Below, one piece after another: positions 26,564 to 35,946 of a stretch of 64,000 nt of DNA. The translations under genes were made by a program, and so were the position numbers. Each line of letters starts with the position of its first letter. Within the stretch, counting starts at the first letter, position 1. The notes below the pieces were generated by a model that had not been told where the DNA came from, did not search any database, and saw only the letters and a program-made list of their open reading frames with translations. Source of the stretch: Candidatus Handelsmanbacteria bacterium (GTDB lineage: Bacteria > Latescibacterota > UBA2968 > UBA8231); assembly GCA_016867395.1 (NCBI GenBank), contig VGJS01000002.1:62001-126000 (forward strand), in the 5' to 3' direction.

Positions 26564-27856
26564 TTGAACCGCCCGCTCACCGACGCCGAGAAGCTGCGGC
26601 GCCTGCCCTGGGAAACCGCCCGCATCACCCTGACCCGGGTGTACAACGCCCTGATCCTGGGGCCGCCCTTCCCGCTTTTCCTCGCGGCCCTGGGTCTGGC
26701 CAAGAGCCGCATCGGCGCCCTGACCGCGGTGCTCTACCTGGTGGCCCCGCTCTCCCTCTTCGTGGCCCCGGCCGTCGCCCGTTTCGGCTTCAAACGCACC
26801 TTCCTGCTCTTCTACGGGGTGCGCAAGGTCTTCGCCGCGCTGTTGTTGGCCACCCCCTGGGTGGCGGGCCGCTACGGCCTGGACGCGGCGTACGGGTTCG
26901 TCGCGGCCAATGTGCTGGCCTACGCGCTGTGCCGGGCCATTGCCGAGACGGGGATCGGCCCCTGGTACCAGGAGCTGGTGCCCGACCAGGTGCGCGGCAA
27001 GTTCGAGGCGATCACCAACACCGTGGGCATGGTGTGCCTGCTGGGAGCCAACACCTGGGCGGGGTACATGCTGGCCGGCAACGCGCCCGTCGAAGAGTAT
27101 CTCGCGGTCATGGCCGTGGGATTGGTTTTTGCCATCCCCTCGGTGCTCTGCGCCCTGCCCCTGCCCGGGGGCGCACCGGTGGCCCAGGCCCAGGGAGGGA
27201 GGGCCCATTTCCGGCATCTGGGTGCCGCCCTACGCGATCCCAACTTCCTGCGTTACCTGGCCGGCACCGGGTTGGCGGCCCTGGCCACCACCGGCTGGGG
27301 CACCTTCGTGCCCCTCTACCTCAAGGAGGAAGGCGGCCTCGATACCGGCACGGTGGTGCTGCTGGGCAACGCCACCCTGGTGGGCACCCTGGTCTCCAAT
27401 TACATGTGGGGATGGGCGGCAGACCGGTTCGGCAGCAAACCCGTCCTGCTCGCGGGCCTGGCCGCCACCGCGCTCCTGCCCTTGGGCTGGATGCTGATGC
27501 CGCACGGCAGCGAGACCTGGGCTCTGGCCCTGGCCGCATATGCCGGGGTGAGTGCCGGCTGGGGGTTGGGGGCAAACCGCATCCTTTTCTCGGCAGTGAT
27601 GCCGCCCGAGAGGCGGGTCGATTACTGGGCCATCTACTATTCCTGGAGCGGGATCAGCAGCGGGGCCAGTCCCCTGGCCGCCGGCTGGGGCATGGACCTG
27701 GTGCAGGGCTGGCAGCTGCCGGCCTATCCCTGTTTTTTCGGGGGCAGCCTGCTGCTGGTGGTCCTGAGCCTGGCCTGTTTCGCCGGCCTGCGCGACCCCG
27801 GTTCCCGCTCGCTGCGCCGCTGGCTGGGTGAACGCCTGCGCCACAGGACAACCTGA
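26564..27856 (+). CDS. Major facilitator superfamily transporter
   Basis: 430 aa, about twelve membrane helices. The loop 'YQELVPDQVRGKFEAITNTVG' after helix 4 and 'GWAADRFGSKPVLLAGL' after helix 8 are typical MFS cytoplasmic loops. No ATG exists near the start; TTG 26564 (giving MNRPLTDAEKLRRLP) lies 7 bases after the upstream stop and gives a normal cytoplasmic N-tail, so I chose it over the track's start at 26495, which runs into the previous gene. Substrate unknown; its place suggests import of the compound handled by the cluster or export of a product. Confidence 0.82.
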   Translation: MNRPLTDAEKLRRLPWETARITLTRVYNALILGPPFPLFLAALGLAKSRIGALTAVLYLVAPLSLFVAPAVARFGFKRTFLLFYGVRKVFAALLLATPWVAGRYGLDAAYGFVAANVLAYALCRAIAETGIGPWYQELVPDQVRGKFEAITNTVGMVCLLGANTWAGYMLAGNAPVEEYLAVMAVGLVFAIPSVLCALPLPGGAPVAQAQGGRAHFRHLGAALRDPNFLRYLAGTGLAALATTGWGTFVPLYLKEEGGLDTGTVVLLGNATLVGTLVSNYMWGWAADRFGSKPVLLAGLAATALLPLGWMLMPHGSETWALALAAYAGVSAGWGLGANRILFSAVMPPERRVDYWAIYYSWSGISSGASPLAAGWGMDLVQGWQLPAYPCFFGGSLLLVVLSLACFAGLRDPGSRSLRRWLGERLRHRTT

Positions 27857-27869
27857 GGAGGACGACGCG

Positions 27870-28757
27870 ATGGGGGCATGGCACTGCGTGCTGGAACTCG
27901 ACGAAACGCGCCGGCCCGTGGCGGGCAGCCCCGAAGCCCTGGCCACCGCCATCGGACGCGGTGCCGATCTGCGTATCGGCACCTGTTTCCGGCACAACGA
28001 GCACATCGACACCACCTCGGCCAATCGCGAATGGGTCGAGGAGGTGGCCGAGTTCGGCGTCACCTGCCTGCTGGACCAGCGCTGGGTTGCCGGCTTCATG
28101 ACCCTGCGCCAGCCCGTGGCCCTGCCCGACGCCTTCGGCCCCCGGCCCTCGATGTCCTTCTTCCTCTACAACCAGGACGGCAGCCAGGCCATCGCCCGGC
28201 CCCACCTCGACGGGACGCCCTTGGCCGGGCCCCGAGGCCCTTCGCCTGTGCCCGACCACGCCGACATGCCGCGGTACCACCAGTTCGATCACTGGGACGG
28301 CGGCACCAACGCTCCCAGCCAGAATTTCGTCTACGATTTCGGGCGTTACCGCTTCTTCGTCCGCGACGAGTGGCAGGAGGTCTGCGCCACCGCCGCCGAC
28401 GGCGCGGTCCTCTCCGGTTCGGTGGCCGCCCTGGCTGCGGCCTTTGCTGCCGGCGCCCAGATCAAGGTGGGGGTGAGCGGCATCGGCAGCGACCTGGGCG
28501 AGGGGCCGGAGCATGAGGTCCTGGTGCCGACCCATTCGGGGTACTACTACACCGAGCAACAGCTCTTCATCGCCGCCACCCAGCCATTGGTGCGGGTGGC
28601 CCCGGCGATCCCGCTGCGCTACGGCAGCGGCAACTGGGACTGCGGCTGGCTGCTGGTGCGCACCGACGGTCTGGTGAAGGGCCTGATCTGCGACCCCTAT
28701 ACCCTCGTTTTCCGCCGGCCCGAGTGGCGCTGTGCCCTGCGGTGGTTCGTCCGCTAG
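27870..28757 (+). CDS. Protein of unknown function in the catabolic cluster
   Basis: 295 aa, soluble, no signal peptide. I do not recognise the family. It is rich in aromatic and acidic residues with beta-type alternation and a His-rich centre ('PDHADMPRYHQFDHWDGGTN'). It ends with strand-like 'GLICDPYTLVFRRPEW'. The start at ATG 27870 has TGAGGAGG 7 bases upstream; it begins 13 bases after the transporter gene, so it is in the same transcript. The pattern suggests a beta-sandwich or cupin-like sugar-modifying protein, but that is only a guess. Confidence 0.6.
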   Translation: MGAWHCVLELDETRRPVAGSPEALATAIGRGADLRIGTCFRHNEHIDTTSANREWVEEVAEFGVTCLLDQRWVAGFMTLRQPVALPDAFGPRPSMSFFLYNQDGSQAIARPHLDGTPLAGPRGPSPVPDHADMPRYHQFDHWDGGTNAPSQNFVYDFGRYRFFVRDEWQEVCATAADGAVLSGSVAALAAAFAAGAQIKVGVSGIGSDLGEGPEHEVLVPTHSGYYYTEQQLFIAATQPLVRVAPAIPLRYGSGNWDCGWLLVRTDGLVKGLICDPYTLVFRRPEWRCALRWFVR

Positions 28758-28802
28758 CCTGGGTCTTGGCAGGGCCGGGGGCACCGCATTATCTTGACGA
28801 CC

Positions 28803-28829
28803 CCCATGGCAGCGGTTCACCGCCATGGG
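28803..28829 (+). promoter_or_regulatory. Hairpin CCCATGGC-N11-GCCATGGG in the leader of the glycosyltransferase gene
   Basis: Perfect 8-bp arms (28803-28810 and 28822-28829) with an 11-base loop. It sits between the previous stop and a small in-frame ORF. No T run follows, so it is not an intrinsic terminator; operator or leader structure is possible. Confidence 0.4.
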
Positions 28830-28845
28830 CCGAAAGGGACGAGGC

Positions 28846-28938
28846 ATGATGCAGTTCGCGGTCCGGGCTCACCAGCATTCCCCCCAACCCTCCCGCGGGC
28901 GGTTGTCGGCGGGGTGGGCGCCGGGAAAGGGGTGGTAG
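28846..28938 (+). CDS. Small ORF (30 aa) directly abutting, and in frame with, the glycosyltransferase gene
   Basis: Too short for the track. ATG 28846 follows GACGAGG and codes 30 residues (MMQFAVRAHQHS...) ending at TAG 28936-28938. The next codon, GTG 28939, starts the glycosyltransferase in the same frame. It could be a leader peptide coupling translation, or an N-terminal extension lost to a nonsense mutation. The composition (R, P, G, S, Q) does not look like a folded protein. Confidence 0.3.
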   Translation: MMQFAVRAHQHSPQPSRGRLSAGWAPGKGW

Positions 28939-30735
28939 GTGGACTGGTGTCGTCGGCATTCCCTCTGGCTCGTCTGCGGCCTGGCGCTGGCCCTGCGCGT
29001 GGCGTACCTGGGGGAGATCAGTCAAAGCCCGCTCTTTCGCCACCCGGTGGTGGACGCTGAAACCTACACCCGGCAGGCCAGCGCCCTGGCCGCCGGCAAC
29101 TGGCTGGGCCGCGGCGAAGGGCCATTCTGGCAACCGCCGCTGTACCCCTATTTCCTCGGGGTGATCAAGGGCCTGTTCCCCGAGACCTTCTGGTACGCCG
29201 CCCGGCTAACCCAGGGGATATTGGGAGCCCTCAGCTGCGGCCTGGTGGTCTGGCTGGGGCGCCGCCTTTTCAGTCCGGGGATAGGGGTGGCGGCCGGCCT
29301 GGCCGCCGCGGTCTATGGTCCGCTGATCTTCTACGATGCCGAGCTGCTCCCCGCGACCCTGGCCACCACCCTCAACCTGCTGGCGCTGGCGCTGCTGGTG
29401 CGGGGCGGCAATGGCTGGCACTGGCTGTTGAGCGGCGCGGTCCTCGGCCTGGCCAGCCTGGCCATCGCCCAGAGCCTGGTGGTCGCTGCCCTGGCCGCAG
29501 CTTGGCTGGGCTGGCGGGGGTGGCAGGCAGGACGGGCGACGGCGCTGCGGCGCGCCGGCTTCCTGGCCGCCGGGGTGGTGCTGGTGCTGGCGCCGGTCAG
29601 CCTGCGCAACTACGTGGTGGGGGGGGACACGGTGCTGATCTCCTACAACGGCGGCGTCAACTTTTACCTGGGCAACAATCCGGACTACGAGCGCACGGTG
29701 AATGTGCGTCCGGGCTGGGAGTGGGACGACCTGGTGGCCATGCCCTTTGCCGCCGGGGTGTCGCGGCCCTCGGAAAAGGCGGCGTTCTTCTACCAGCAGG
29801 CGTGGGCATACATCAGCAGCCAGCCCCTCGACTACCTGGGGCTCCTGTTGCACAAGGCGCGCACCTTCTGGCAGGGAGACGAGCTTGGCCGCAACCAGGA
29901 CGTCTACTACTGGCGCCATTACTCGGTGTTGCTGAGCGGCCTGCTGTGGAAATACGGCCTGGCCTTCCCCTTTGGCTTGGTCGGTCCTCTGGCGCTCCTG
30001 GGAATGGGGCTGGCGTGGCGCCGGGGGCATTCGCAGCTGCCCCTGCTCTACGTGGCCGCCCATCTCGCCGTGGTCGTGGCCTTTTTCGTCGCCGACCGCT
30101 ACCGCCTGCCCCTGGTGCCGGTGCTCCTGCTCTTTGCCGCGGAGGGCGCCTGGTGGCTGTGGCAGAGCCGCCGCCTGGCCCAGGGCAGGTGGGGCATGGC
30201 CGGGGTGGCCCTCCTGCTGGGTTGGTGCAACTGGGGCCTGCCGCCCATGCAGATGGCGGGGGACGCGGCCATCCACTACAACCTGGGCAAGGCCTACGCC
30301 GAGGAACGGCGGGTGCCCGAGGCGGTGGAGGCCTACACCCGGGCGGTGCGCCTGGACTCGACCTATTGGCAGGCCTGGGTCAACCTGGGTTCGATGACGG
30401 CAGTGGCCGGCCGGATGGAAGAGGCGGCGGGGATCTTCGAACGGGTGACCCGGGCCCGGCCCGGGCAGCTCGAGGTCTGGATGAACCTGGCCCACGCCCG
30501 CCGGGCCCTGCAGCAGGGGCCGGCCGCGCGCGCGGCCTACGATGCGGCGCTCCGGCTGCCCTCCCCCCACCGGCCCCAGATCTACCTGGAGCTGATGGGT
30601 TTTCATCTGCAGGCCGGCGAATTCGCCCAGGCCACCGAGGTGATGGCGCAGGCGCAACGGGACTACCCCCAGGATGTGGCGCGCATCCGCCAGGCCTACG
30701 AGCAGATGCAGGCGCGGGTGCTGGGAGGGAAATGA
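28939..30735 (+). CDS. GT39/ArnT-type membrane glycosyltransferase with C-terminal TPRs
   Basis: 598 aa. About ten hydrophobic helices fill residues ~8-435. The first periplasmic loop 'VVDAETYTRQASALAAG' fits the acidic-residue-plus-Tyr signature of the dolichyl/polyprenyl-phosphate-sugar transferase family (PMT_2), and 'FWQPPLYPYFLG' is also typical. A soluble tail (~450-590) carries about three TPR motifs ('IHYNLGKAYAEERRVPEAVE', 'YWQAWVNLGSM...GRMEEA', 'LEVWMNLAHARRAL'). Likely function: transfer of a lipid-linked sugar to a protein or lipid outside the membrane, with TPRs docking a partner. The GTG start has GGGGTGG just upstream. The next gene follows after 55 bases. Confidence 0.82.
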   Translation: MDWCRRHSLWLVCGLALALRVAYLGEISQSPLFRHPVVDAETYTRQASALAAGNWLGRGEGPFWQPPLYPYFLGVIKGLFPETFWYAARLTQGILGALSCGLVVWLGRRLFSPGIGVAAGLAAAVYGPLIFYDAELLPATLATTLNLLALALLVRGGNGWHWLLSGAVLGLASLAIAQSLVVAALAAAWLGWRGWQAGRATALRRAGFLAAGVVLVLAPVSLRNYVVGGDTVLISYNGGVNFYLGNNPDYERTVNVRPGWEWDDLVAMPFAAGVSRPSEKAAFFYQQAWAYISSQPLDYLGLLLHKARTFWQGDELGRNQDVYYWRHYSVLLSGLLWKYGLAFPFGLVGPLALLGMGLAWRRGHSQLPLLYVAAHLAVVVAFFVADRYRLPLVPVLLLFAAEGAWWLWQSRRLAQGRWGMAGVALLLGWCNWGLPPMQMAGDAAIHYNLGKAYAEERRVPEAVEAYTRAVRLDSTYWQAWVNLGSMTAVAGRMEEAAGIFERVTRARPGQLEVWMNLAHARRALQQGPAARAAYDAALRLPSPHRPQIYLELMGFHLQAGEFAQATEVMAQAQRDYPQDVARIRQAYEQMQARVLGGK

Positions 30736-30790
30736 AGGGTTCGGTGCGGGTGCGGAGATTGCAGCAGGGGCCACGGTCGGGGACGGCCGC

Positions 30791-32740
30791 ATGAGGGGGT
30801 TGGGTTCCAGATCCCCCTTCACCTGGAAGGGCGTCCTGGTCGGGGCGGCGTTTTCGTTTCTGATCGGCGTGGGGGCGCCCTACGGCGAGATCATGCTGCA
30901 GGGCTCGTACATGGCCCTCAACAGCTCCTCCCCGGCGGCAATCTTCTCCTTCCTCCTGATCACCCTCTTCCTCAACGTGCTGCTGGCCCTGGTCCGCCGG
31001 CAGTTCGCCCTGAGCAAAGCCGACCTGGTGCTGGTCTACGTCATGTTACTGATGGCGGTGACCGTACCCACCCAATCCTTCGTCAGCTACCTGATACCCG
31101 TCATCGGCGGACTGGTCTACTACGCTTCTGCCGAGAACAACTGGGGCGAGATCTTCGTGCCCTACGTGGAGCCCTGGCTGGCGCCCCTGGATTTCAAGCT
31201 GGTCAAGGACCTGCACGAGGGGCTGCCACCCGGAGAAAGCATTCCCTGGGGGGGATGGGCCGAGATCCTGGGGGCCTGGTACGTGCTCTTCATCATCCTC
31301 AGTTTCATGATGATCTGCATGGCCACCATCCTGCACCGGCAGTGGTCGGCCAACGAGCGTTTGGCCTATCCGATGGTGCAGTTGCCCCTGCGTATGATCG
31401 AGGAGGAGGAAGGGCCGCTGCGGGTCCTGGGGCCTTTCTTCCGCAGCAAGGTGATGTGGATGGGTTTTGCCGTGCCCTTCGGCTTGTTCTCGATGACCGG
31501 TCTGCACCACTACTTCGTCTTTGTGCCCGCGGTGCCCTTTTTCATCGATATGGTGTGGTGGTTCAACAACTCGGTGTGGGAGATCTTCGCCCTCAGCTAC
31601 GCCTGGGTGGGTTTCTTCTATCTGGTCAATCTGGATATCACCTTCAGCATCTGGTTCTTCCACCTGTTCACCAAGGTGGAGGAAGGGGTCTTCAACCTGA
31701 TCGGCTTTTCCAGCACCGAGCAGTTGAGCCTCTACTCCTTTTCCCAGACCGCCGATCTGACCCACCAGTCGGTGGGGGCCTGCCTGGTCTTTGTGGGCTT
31801 CACCCTGTGGATGGCGCGGGGCCACCTGAAGGATGTGTGGCGCAAGGCCTGGAGCAGCGCTCCGGGGGTGGACGATGCCGGCGAGCTGATCCCCTATCGG
31901 GTGGCGGTGATCGGTTTTCTGGTCAGCTTGCTCTTGGTGGGGTTCTGGCTCTGGCTGTCCGGCATCCCGCTGCTGATCCTGCCCATTTTCCTGGTCGCCT
32001 GCCTGGTTTTCTACATCCTGGTGACCCGGGCGGTGACCACGGCCGGGGTGGCCACGGCCCGCGCCCCGGAAGTGGCGGCCTTTTTCGTGATCTCCGGCTG
32101 GGGCACCTCGCTGATCGGCGCCAAGGGGTTGGTGGCCATGACCTTCACCTATGTGTGGCAGTCGGAGATGCGGCTCTTCCCGTTGATCGGTGCGGCCAAC
32201 AGCCTCAAGCTGGCCGAGAGTGTCCCTGGGCCCAAGCGCCGGCTCTTCTGGGCCATGTGGCTGGCCCTGTTGTGCAGCCTGGCGGGAGCCACCTGGATCG
32301 TGCTGACCCTCTGCTACCGCGAAGGGGGCATCAACCTCCACCCCTTTTTCATGACCGGCCAGGCGGTGCGCACCTTCACTGACATGGCCCGCCCCCTGCT
32401 CAATCCCACGGCGCCGGATCTGCGCGGCTGGGTCTTCACCGGCATCGGCGGGGTGATCGACGGCCTGCTCCTGTGGGGCCAGCACCGCTTCCATTGGTGG
32501 CCCCTGCACCCTCTGGGCTTCGTCATCAGCGTGGGCTGGCTGACCAGCCAGATCTGGTTTTCGTGTTTCGTCTCCTGGCTGCTCAAGCTGCTCATCCTCA
32601 AATACGGGGGCATCAAACTCTACGCCGGAGCCAAGCCCTTCTTCCTGGGCATGATCCTGGGGGAGGCCACCGCCGGCGGGGTCTGGCTGATCATCGACTG
32701 GCTCAACGGCGAGACCGGGAACATGATCACCGTCATGTGA
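30791..32740 (+). CDS. Large polytopic membrane protein, DUF6785/DUF6784-type
   Basis: 649 aa with about 14 membrane segments. The layout (cytoplasmic start, 'MQGSYMALNSSSPAAIF'-like loop, 'KADLVLVYVMLLMAVTVPTQ', 'RQWSANERLAYPMVQLPLRM') agrees with the DUF6785 family common in Planctomycetes and Latescibacteria, distantly oligopeptide-transporter-like. The loop RLAYPM resembles the conserved loop of those carriers. Function unknown; transport is likely. I chose ATG 30791 because the earlier part of the open frame (from 30674) overlaps the glycosyltransferase gene and is not hydrophobic. It converges on the next gene with only 15 bases between stops and no terminator visible. Confidence 0.7.
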   Translation: MRGLGSRSPFTWKGVLVGAAFSFLIGVGAPYGEIMLQGSYMALNSSSPAAIFSFLLITLFLNVLLALVRRQFALSKADLVLVYVMLLMAVTVPTQSFVSYLIPVIGGLVYYASAENNWGEIFVPYVEPWLAPLDFKLVKDLHEGLPPGESIPWGGWAEILGAWYVLFIILSFMMICMATILHRQWSANERLAYPMVQLPLRMIEEEEGPLRVLGPFFRSKVMWMGFAVPFGLFSMTGLHHYFVFVPAVPFFIDMVWWFNNSVWEIFALSYAWVGFFYLVNLDITFSIWFFHLFTKVEEGVFNLIGFSSTEQLSLYSFSQTADLTHQSVGACLVFVGFTLWMARGHLKDVWRKAWSSAPGVDDAGELIPYRVAVIGFLVSLLLVGFWLWLSGIPLLILPIFLVACLVFYILVTRAVTTAGVATARAPEVAAFFVISGWGTSLIGAKGLVAMTFTYVWQSEMRLFPLIGAANSLKLAESVPGPKRRLFWAMWLALLCSLAGATWIVLTLCYREGGINLHPFFMTGQAVRTFTDMARPLLNPTAPDLRGWVFTGIGGVIDGLLLWGQHRFHWWPLHPLGFVISVGWLTSQIWFSCFVSWLLKLLILKYGGIKLYAGAKPFFLGMILGEATAGGVWLIIDWLNGETGNMITVM

Positions 32741-32755
32741 GGGGAAGGCGCCGGC

Positions 32756-34375
32756 TCAGGGCTGGCGCACCACGAGGAACTGGTCGGCCGCCACCTCGCC
32801 CACCTGTTGCACCTGGCCGTCCGGCCAACGCACCTCCACCCTGGCCCTGGTATTCGCCCCCAGGCCGAAGTGCAGGCGGGGGTCGTGGCTGGCCAGGTAG
32901 CTGCCCCCGGAGTGGCGTTCCCGCACCTGTCGCACCCCCCCCGCCTCCACCGTCACCCGGGCGCCCAGGGCGTCGCGGCTCGCCTGGCCGACCAGCGCCA
33001 CCGAAAGCCAGTGGGCCTGGTTGCCCCCCTCGTTGCGCAAGAGGCGGGGGGGGCCGGCCTCGGTGGTGACCAGCAGGTCCTGGTCGCCATCGTTGTCGTA
33101 GTCGGCCAGGGCGGCGGCCCGCCCGACGTTGGGGGCCGCAAAGCTGTCTCCGGAGATCGCCGAGACATCGGCGAAGCGCAGCTTCCCCTCGTTGCGCAGA
33201 AGCTGGTTTGTCTGGGCGTAGGAAAGGGAGGAGTCTACCTCGGCGATCTTGTCCATGACGTGGCCGTTGGCGACAAAGAAATCCAGATCCATGTCGTGGT
33301 CGAAGTCCAGGAAGCTGACGCCGAAGCCCAAGGACATGTACGAGAGCTCGGCCAGGCCGGCGCGCGGGGTGATGTCGTCGAGCCGGCCCTGGCCGTTGTT
33401 GTGGTAGAGGGTATTGGTCTCGCGGGAGAAATTGGTGACGATCAGGTCCAGGTTGCCGTCGTTGTCGACGTCGCCGGCGTCCACGCCCATGCCCGCTTCG
33501 GCCCGGCCGTCCCGGTTGTACCGCCCCCCGGCCTGCAGGCCGTTCTCGACGAAACGGCCGCCGCGGTTCTCGTAGAGGAAGTTCATCGTCCCGTCGTTGG
33601 CCACGTAGATATCGGTGTCCCCGTCCTGATCGTAGTCGGTAAAGGCCACGCCCAGGCCGCGCCCCTTGAGGGTGATGCCGGCCTCCTGGCTGACATCGGT
33701 GAACGCGCCACCGCGGCCCTCGTTGCGGTAGAGCACGCTGTTGACCGGCTCGTAGGAGGTGGGCTCGCAGTAGGAGCGGATGCGGCCCTGCTTACAGACC
33801 ACATTGTTGGCCAGGGAGAAGTCGACGTAGTTGACCACGAATAGATCCAGATCGCCGTCCTGGTCGTGGTCGAGGAAACCGGTGCTGACCCCCCAGCGGG
33901 AATCGTCCACGCCCAGTCGGGCCCCCACCTCGGCGAAGCGGTCCCCGTCGTTGCGGTACATGGCATTGGGCCCGAAGCACGAGAGGTAGAGATCCTGGTC
34001 GCCGTCCTCGTCGTAGTCGGCGGCGGCGCAGCCCATGCCGTACCCCGAATGGCCCAGGCCGGTGGCGGCGGTCTGGTCGGAGAAGGTGCCGTCGCGGCGG
34101 TTGGCATAGAGCCGGCTGGTCGGCAGCGGGTCGGGGCGTTCGCCCGACAGGTAGGTGCCGTTGGCGAGGAATAGGTCCAGCCAGCCGTCGCCGTCGTGGT
34201 CGAAGAAGGCCCCGCCCGGGCCAAAGGTCTCGACGTAATAGTACTCCCCCTGGGCGCCATTATAGTGCACGAAATCCAGGCCAGCGGGCACCGTGACTTC
34301 GGTGAACTGCACCGGCGAAGGTGGGGTTGAGGCCTGGTTGCAGGCAAGGAGAAGGAGGAGGAGAAGGAGAGGCAT
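32756..34375 (-). CDS. Seven-repeat FG-GAP/VCBS propeller lipoprotein with ASPIC/UnbV tail (copy 1)
   Basis: 539 aa. The N-terminus MPLLLLLLLLACNQ is a very short leucine-only signal with a lipobox Cys12. Seven calcium-type DxDxDG...D repeats run through ~60-430 (from 'FFDHDGDGWLDLFLANG' to 'LADYDNDGDQDLLVT'), as expected for a seven-bladed beta-propeller. The last ~90 residues are the ASPIC/UnbV domain ('ALGARVTVEAGG', 'GGSYLASHDPRLHFGLG', 'VEVRWPDGQVQQV'). Such proteins are surface or periplasmic; the role is unknown in bacteria. The true start is ATG 34375, 2 bases after the TGA of the upstream pentapeptide gene; the track's longer frame runs through that gene. Paralogues lie at 37495 and 42693. 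Confidence 0.88.
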   Translation of the reverse strand: MPLLLLLLLLACNQASTPPSPVQFTEVTVPAGLDFVHYNGAQGEYYYVETFGPGGAFFDHDGDGWLDLFLANGTYLSGERPDPLPTSRLYANRRDGTFSDQTAATGLGHSGYGMGCAAADYDEDGDQDLYLSCFGPNAMYRNDGDRFAEVGARLGVDDSRWGVSTGFLDHDQDGDLDLFVVNYVDFSLANNVVCKQGRIRSYCEPTSYEPVNSVLYRNEGRGGAFTDVSQEAGITLKGRGLGVAFTDYDQDGDTDIYVANDGTMNFLYENRGGRFVENGLQAGGRYNRDGRAEAGMGVDAGDVDNDGNLDLIVTNFSRETNTLYHNNGQGRLDDITPRAGLAELSYMSLGFGVSFLDFDHDMDLDFFVANGHVMDKIAEVDSSLSYAQTNQLLRNEGKLRFADVSAISGDSFAAPNVGRAAALADYDNDGDQDLLVTTEAGPPRLLRNEGGNQAHWLSVALVGQASRDALGARVTVEAGGVRQVRERHSGGSYLASHDPRLHFGLGANTRARVEVRWPDGQVQQVGEVAADQFLVVRQP

Positions 34376-34377
34376 GC

Positions 34378-35946
34378 TCACATCCGGGCCAGCAGGGCGG
34401 CGATGAGCAGCGCCCAGGAGAACCAGCCCAAGAGCCCCTGCAGCAGGGCGAGCCCCTGCATCCTTCCGGCCGGGCGCCAGGCGGGCGTGCCCACGCGCAG
34501 GTAGGTCTGCAGGCTGAACCGCAGGCTCCGGGCCAGGGTAAAGACCCCATCGCCCTGCTGCGGGCGGAAACCGTGGCGGCCAAAGCGGTACAGCAACGCG
34601 AAACCGACCACCAGCAGCGCCGAATACAGGAGGAACTGGCCCAGGCTGCTGCCATACCTCGTCGTCAGGCGCCAGCCAAGCAGGAAGTACCGCTCGGGGC
34701 TGGCCCACGGCAGGTGCTGCCGCCGGAACTCGAGGCCGGCGGCCCTGCAGGCCAAGGCGTCTTCGGTGAACCCTTGTTCGCGGAGCTGCTGCTGCAGCAA
34801 AGCGTAAACCGGGGTCATCCCCTGCAGGTCAGCCGAGTCCGGGTCGGCCAGCCGTGGAGACAGTTCCTCCCAGAGGAAGGTCAGGCGGTCGGCCCGGGCG
34901 CCCTGGAGGAGCACCCGGGGACTGGCGGTGGAGTCGGCCAGGCTGTCGGCGGGGGGCTGTTCGGCCGGCTGGCGCCAGCTGATGAGCGGGGCACGGCTGT
35001 GGCGCAGATCGAGGTCCCCGTCGAAACGGGCTGCCAGCTCGAGATTACCGCCGGACTGGCTGCCGCCGAAGTCGGCCAGGCGTTTGAAGTGGCTGCCGCC
35101 GAAATCGGCGCCAAGGGCAAAACGGGTTCCGTCGAAACGCGCTGGATGCACGAAGGTGATGCGGCGAAAGGAAGCCTGGCCGGCGAACTGGGCTTCGCGG
35201 AACGAGGCTTCGCTGCCGAAGCGGGACCCATCGAAGGTGGTCGGCCCGCCGAAGGTGGCGTTCCAGAACATGCTGCGCCCCTTGAAGCGGGCGCCGGCAA
35301 AGGAGGCGCCCTCCCGCCAGCGGGCGTTCTTGAAGGAAACCTGAGCTTCGAAGTAGACGTCGGTAAAACCCGCCGGCCCGCCGAAAGCGGTGGTCTCGAA
35401 GAAGGCGCCCTCCTCGAAGCGGCAACGGGCCAGCGACAGGCTGGGACCATCGAAGGTGGCGCCGATGAAGGAGGCGCCGGCGTAGAAGTGGCAGTTCTCC
35501 AGTTGGGTGGGACCGCTGAACACGGCCTGGTTGGCGCTCAAGGGCCCCCGCCATTCCGAGGCTTCGAGGTACAGGCCGTTGGCGAAACGGGTGCCCAGCA
35601 GCGACAGGCCCTGGCCGAAGCTCAGGTTCCGACCGCGCACGGGGCTGCGGAATTCCACTCCGTCCAGCACCACCCTTTCGAGGAAGAGCACGTCCTCCAG
35701 TTCGAGGACCGCCACGACCTGTGTCAGCCCGGCGAGGCGGGCATCGAGGGGGCCCGTGAAGGCCGTGTGCTGGTACCGGATGGGGGCGGTGCCGGCTTGG
35801 CGCAGCTGGGAAAGAAGCTGCGCCGCGGGAACCCGCGAATACGGGCGGCCGGCGATGGTGGTGTCCGGAGCGGGCGGCGCGGCGGCTCCGGGGCCGGGCC
35901 ACCCCAACGCGAACAGCAGGGCAAGGGCGAGGGTGAGGGACATCAT
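34378..35946 (-). CDS. Secreted or membrane pentapeptide-like repeat protein with C-terminal transmembrane helices
   Basis: 522 aa. A signal peptide (MMSLTLALALLFALGW...AAA) is followed by a repeat domain at ~85-315. Its five-residue periodicity centres on F or L ('ASFIGATFDGPSLSLARCRF', 'GASFAGARFKGRSMFWNATF', 'ASFREAQFAGQASFRRITF'), the pattern of pentapeptide-repeat quadrilateral helices. A helical region (~370-430, 'PVYALLQQQLREQGF') precedes two hydrophobic helices (~440-460, ~500-520) around a basic loop. This architecture resembles membrane pentapeptide proteins linked to ion channels. ATG 35946 overlaps the TGA of the upstream TPR gene (ATGA), so the minus-strand trio is one operon. 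Function unknown. Confidence 0.75.
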   Translation of the reverse strand: MMSLTLALALLFALGWPGPGAAAPPAPDTTIAGRPYSRVPAAQLLSQLRQAGTAPIRYQHTAFTGPLDARLAGLTQVVAVLELEDVLFLERVVLDGVEFRSPVRGRNLSFGQGLSLLGTRFANGLYLEASEWRGPLSANQAVFSGPTQLENCHFYAGASFIGATFDGPSLSLARCRFEEGAFFETTAFGGPAGFTDVYFEAQVSFKNARWREGASFAGARFKGRSMFWNATFGGPTTFDGSRFGSEASFREAQFAGQASFRRITFVHPARFDGTRFALGADFGGSHFKRLADFGGSQSGGNLELAARFDGDLDLRHSRAPLISWRQPAEQPPADSLADSTASPRVLLQGARADRLTFLWEELSPRLADPDSADLQGMTPVYALLQQQLREQGFTEDALACRAAGLEFRRQHLPWASPERYFLLGWRLTTRYGSSLGQFLLYSALLVVGFALLYRFGRHGFRPQQGDGVFTLARSLRFSLQTYLRVGTPAWRPAGRMQGLALLQGLLGWFSWALLIAALLARM

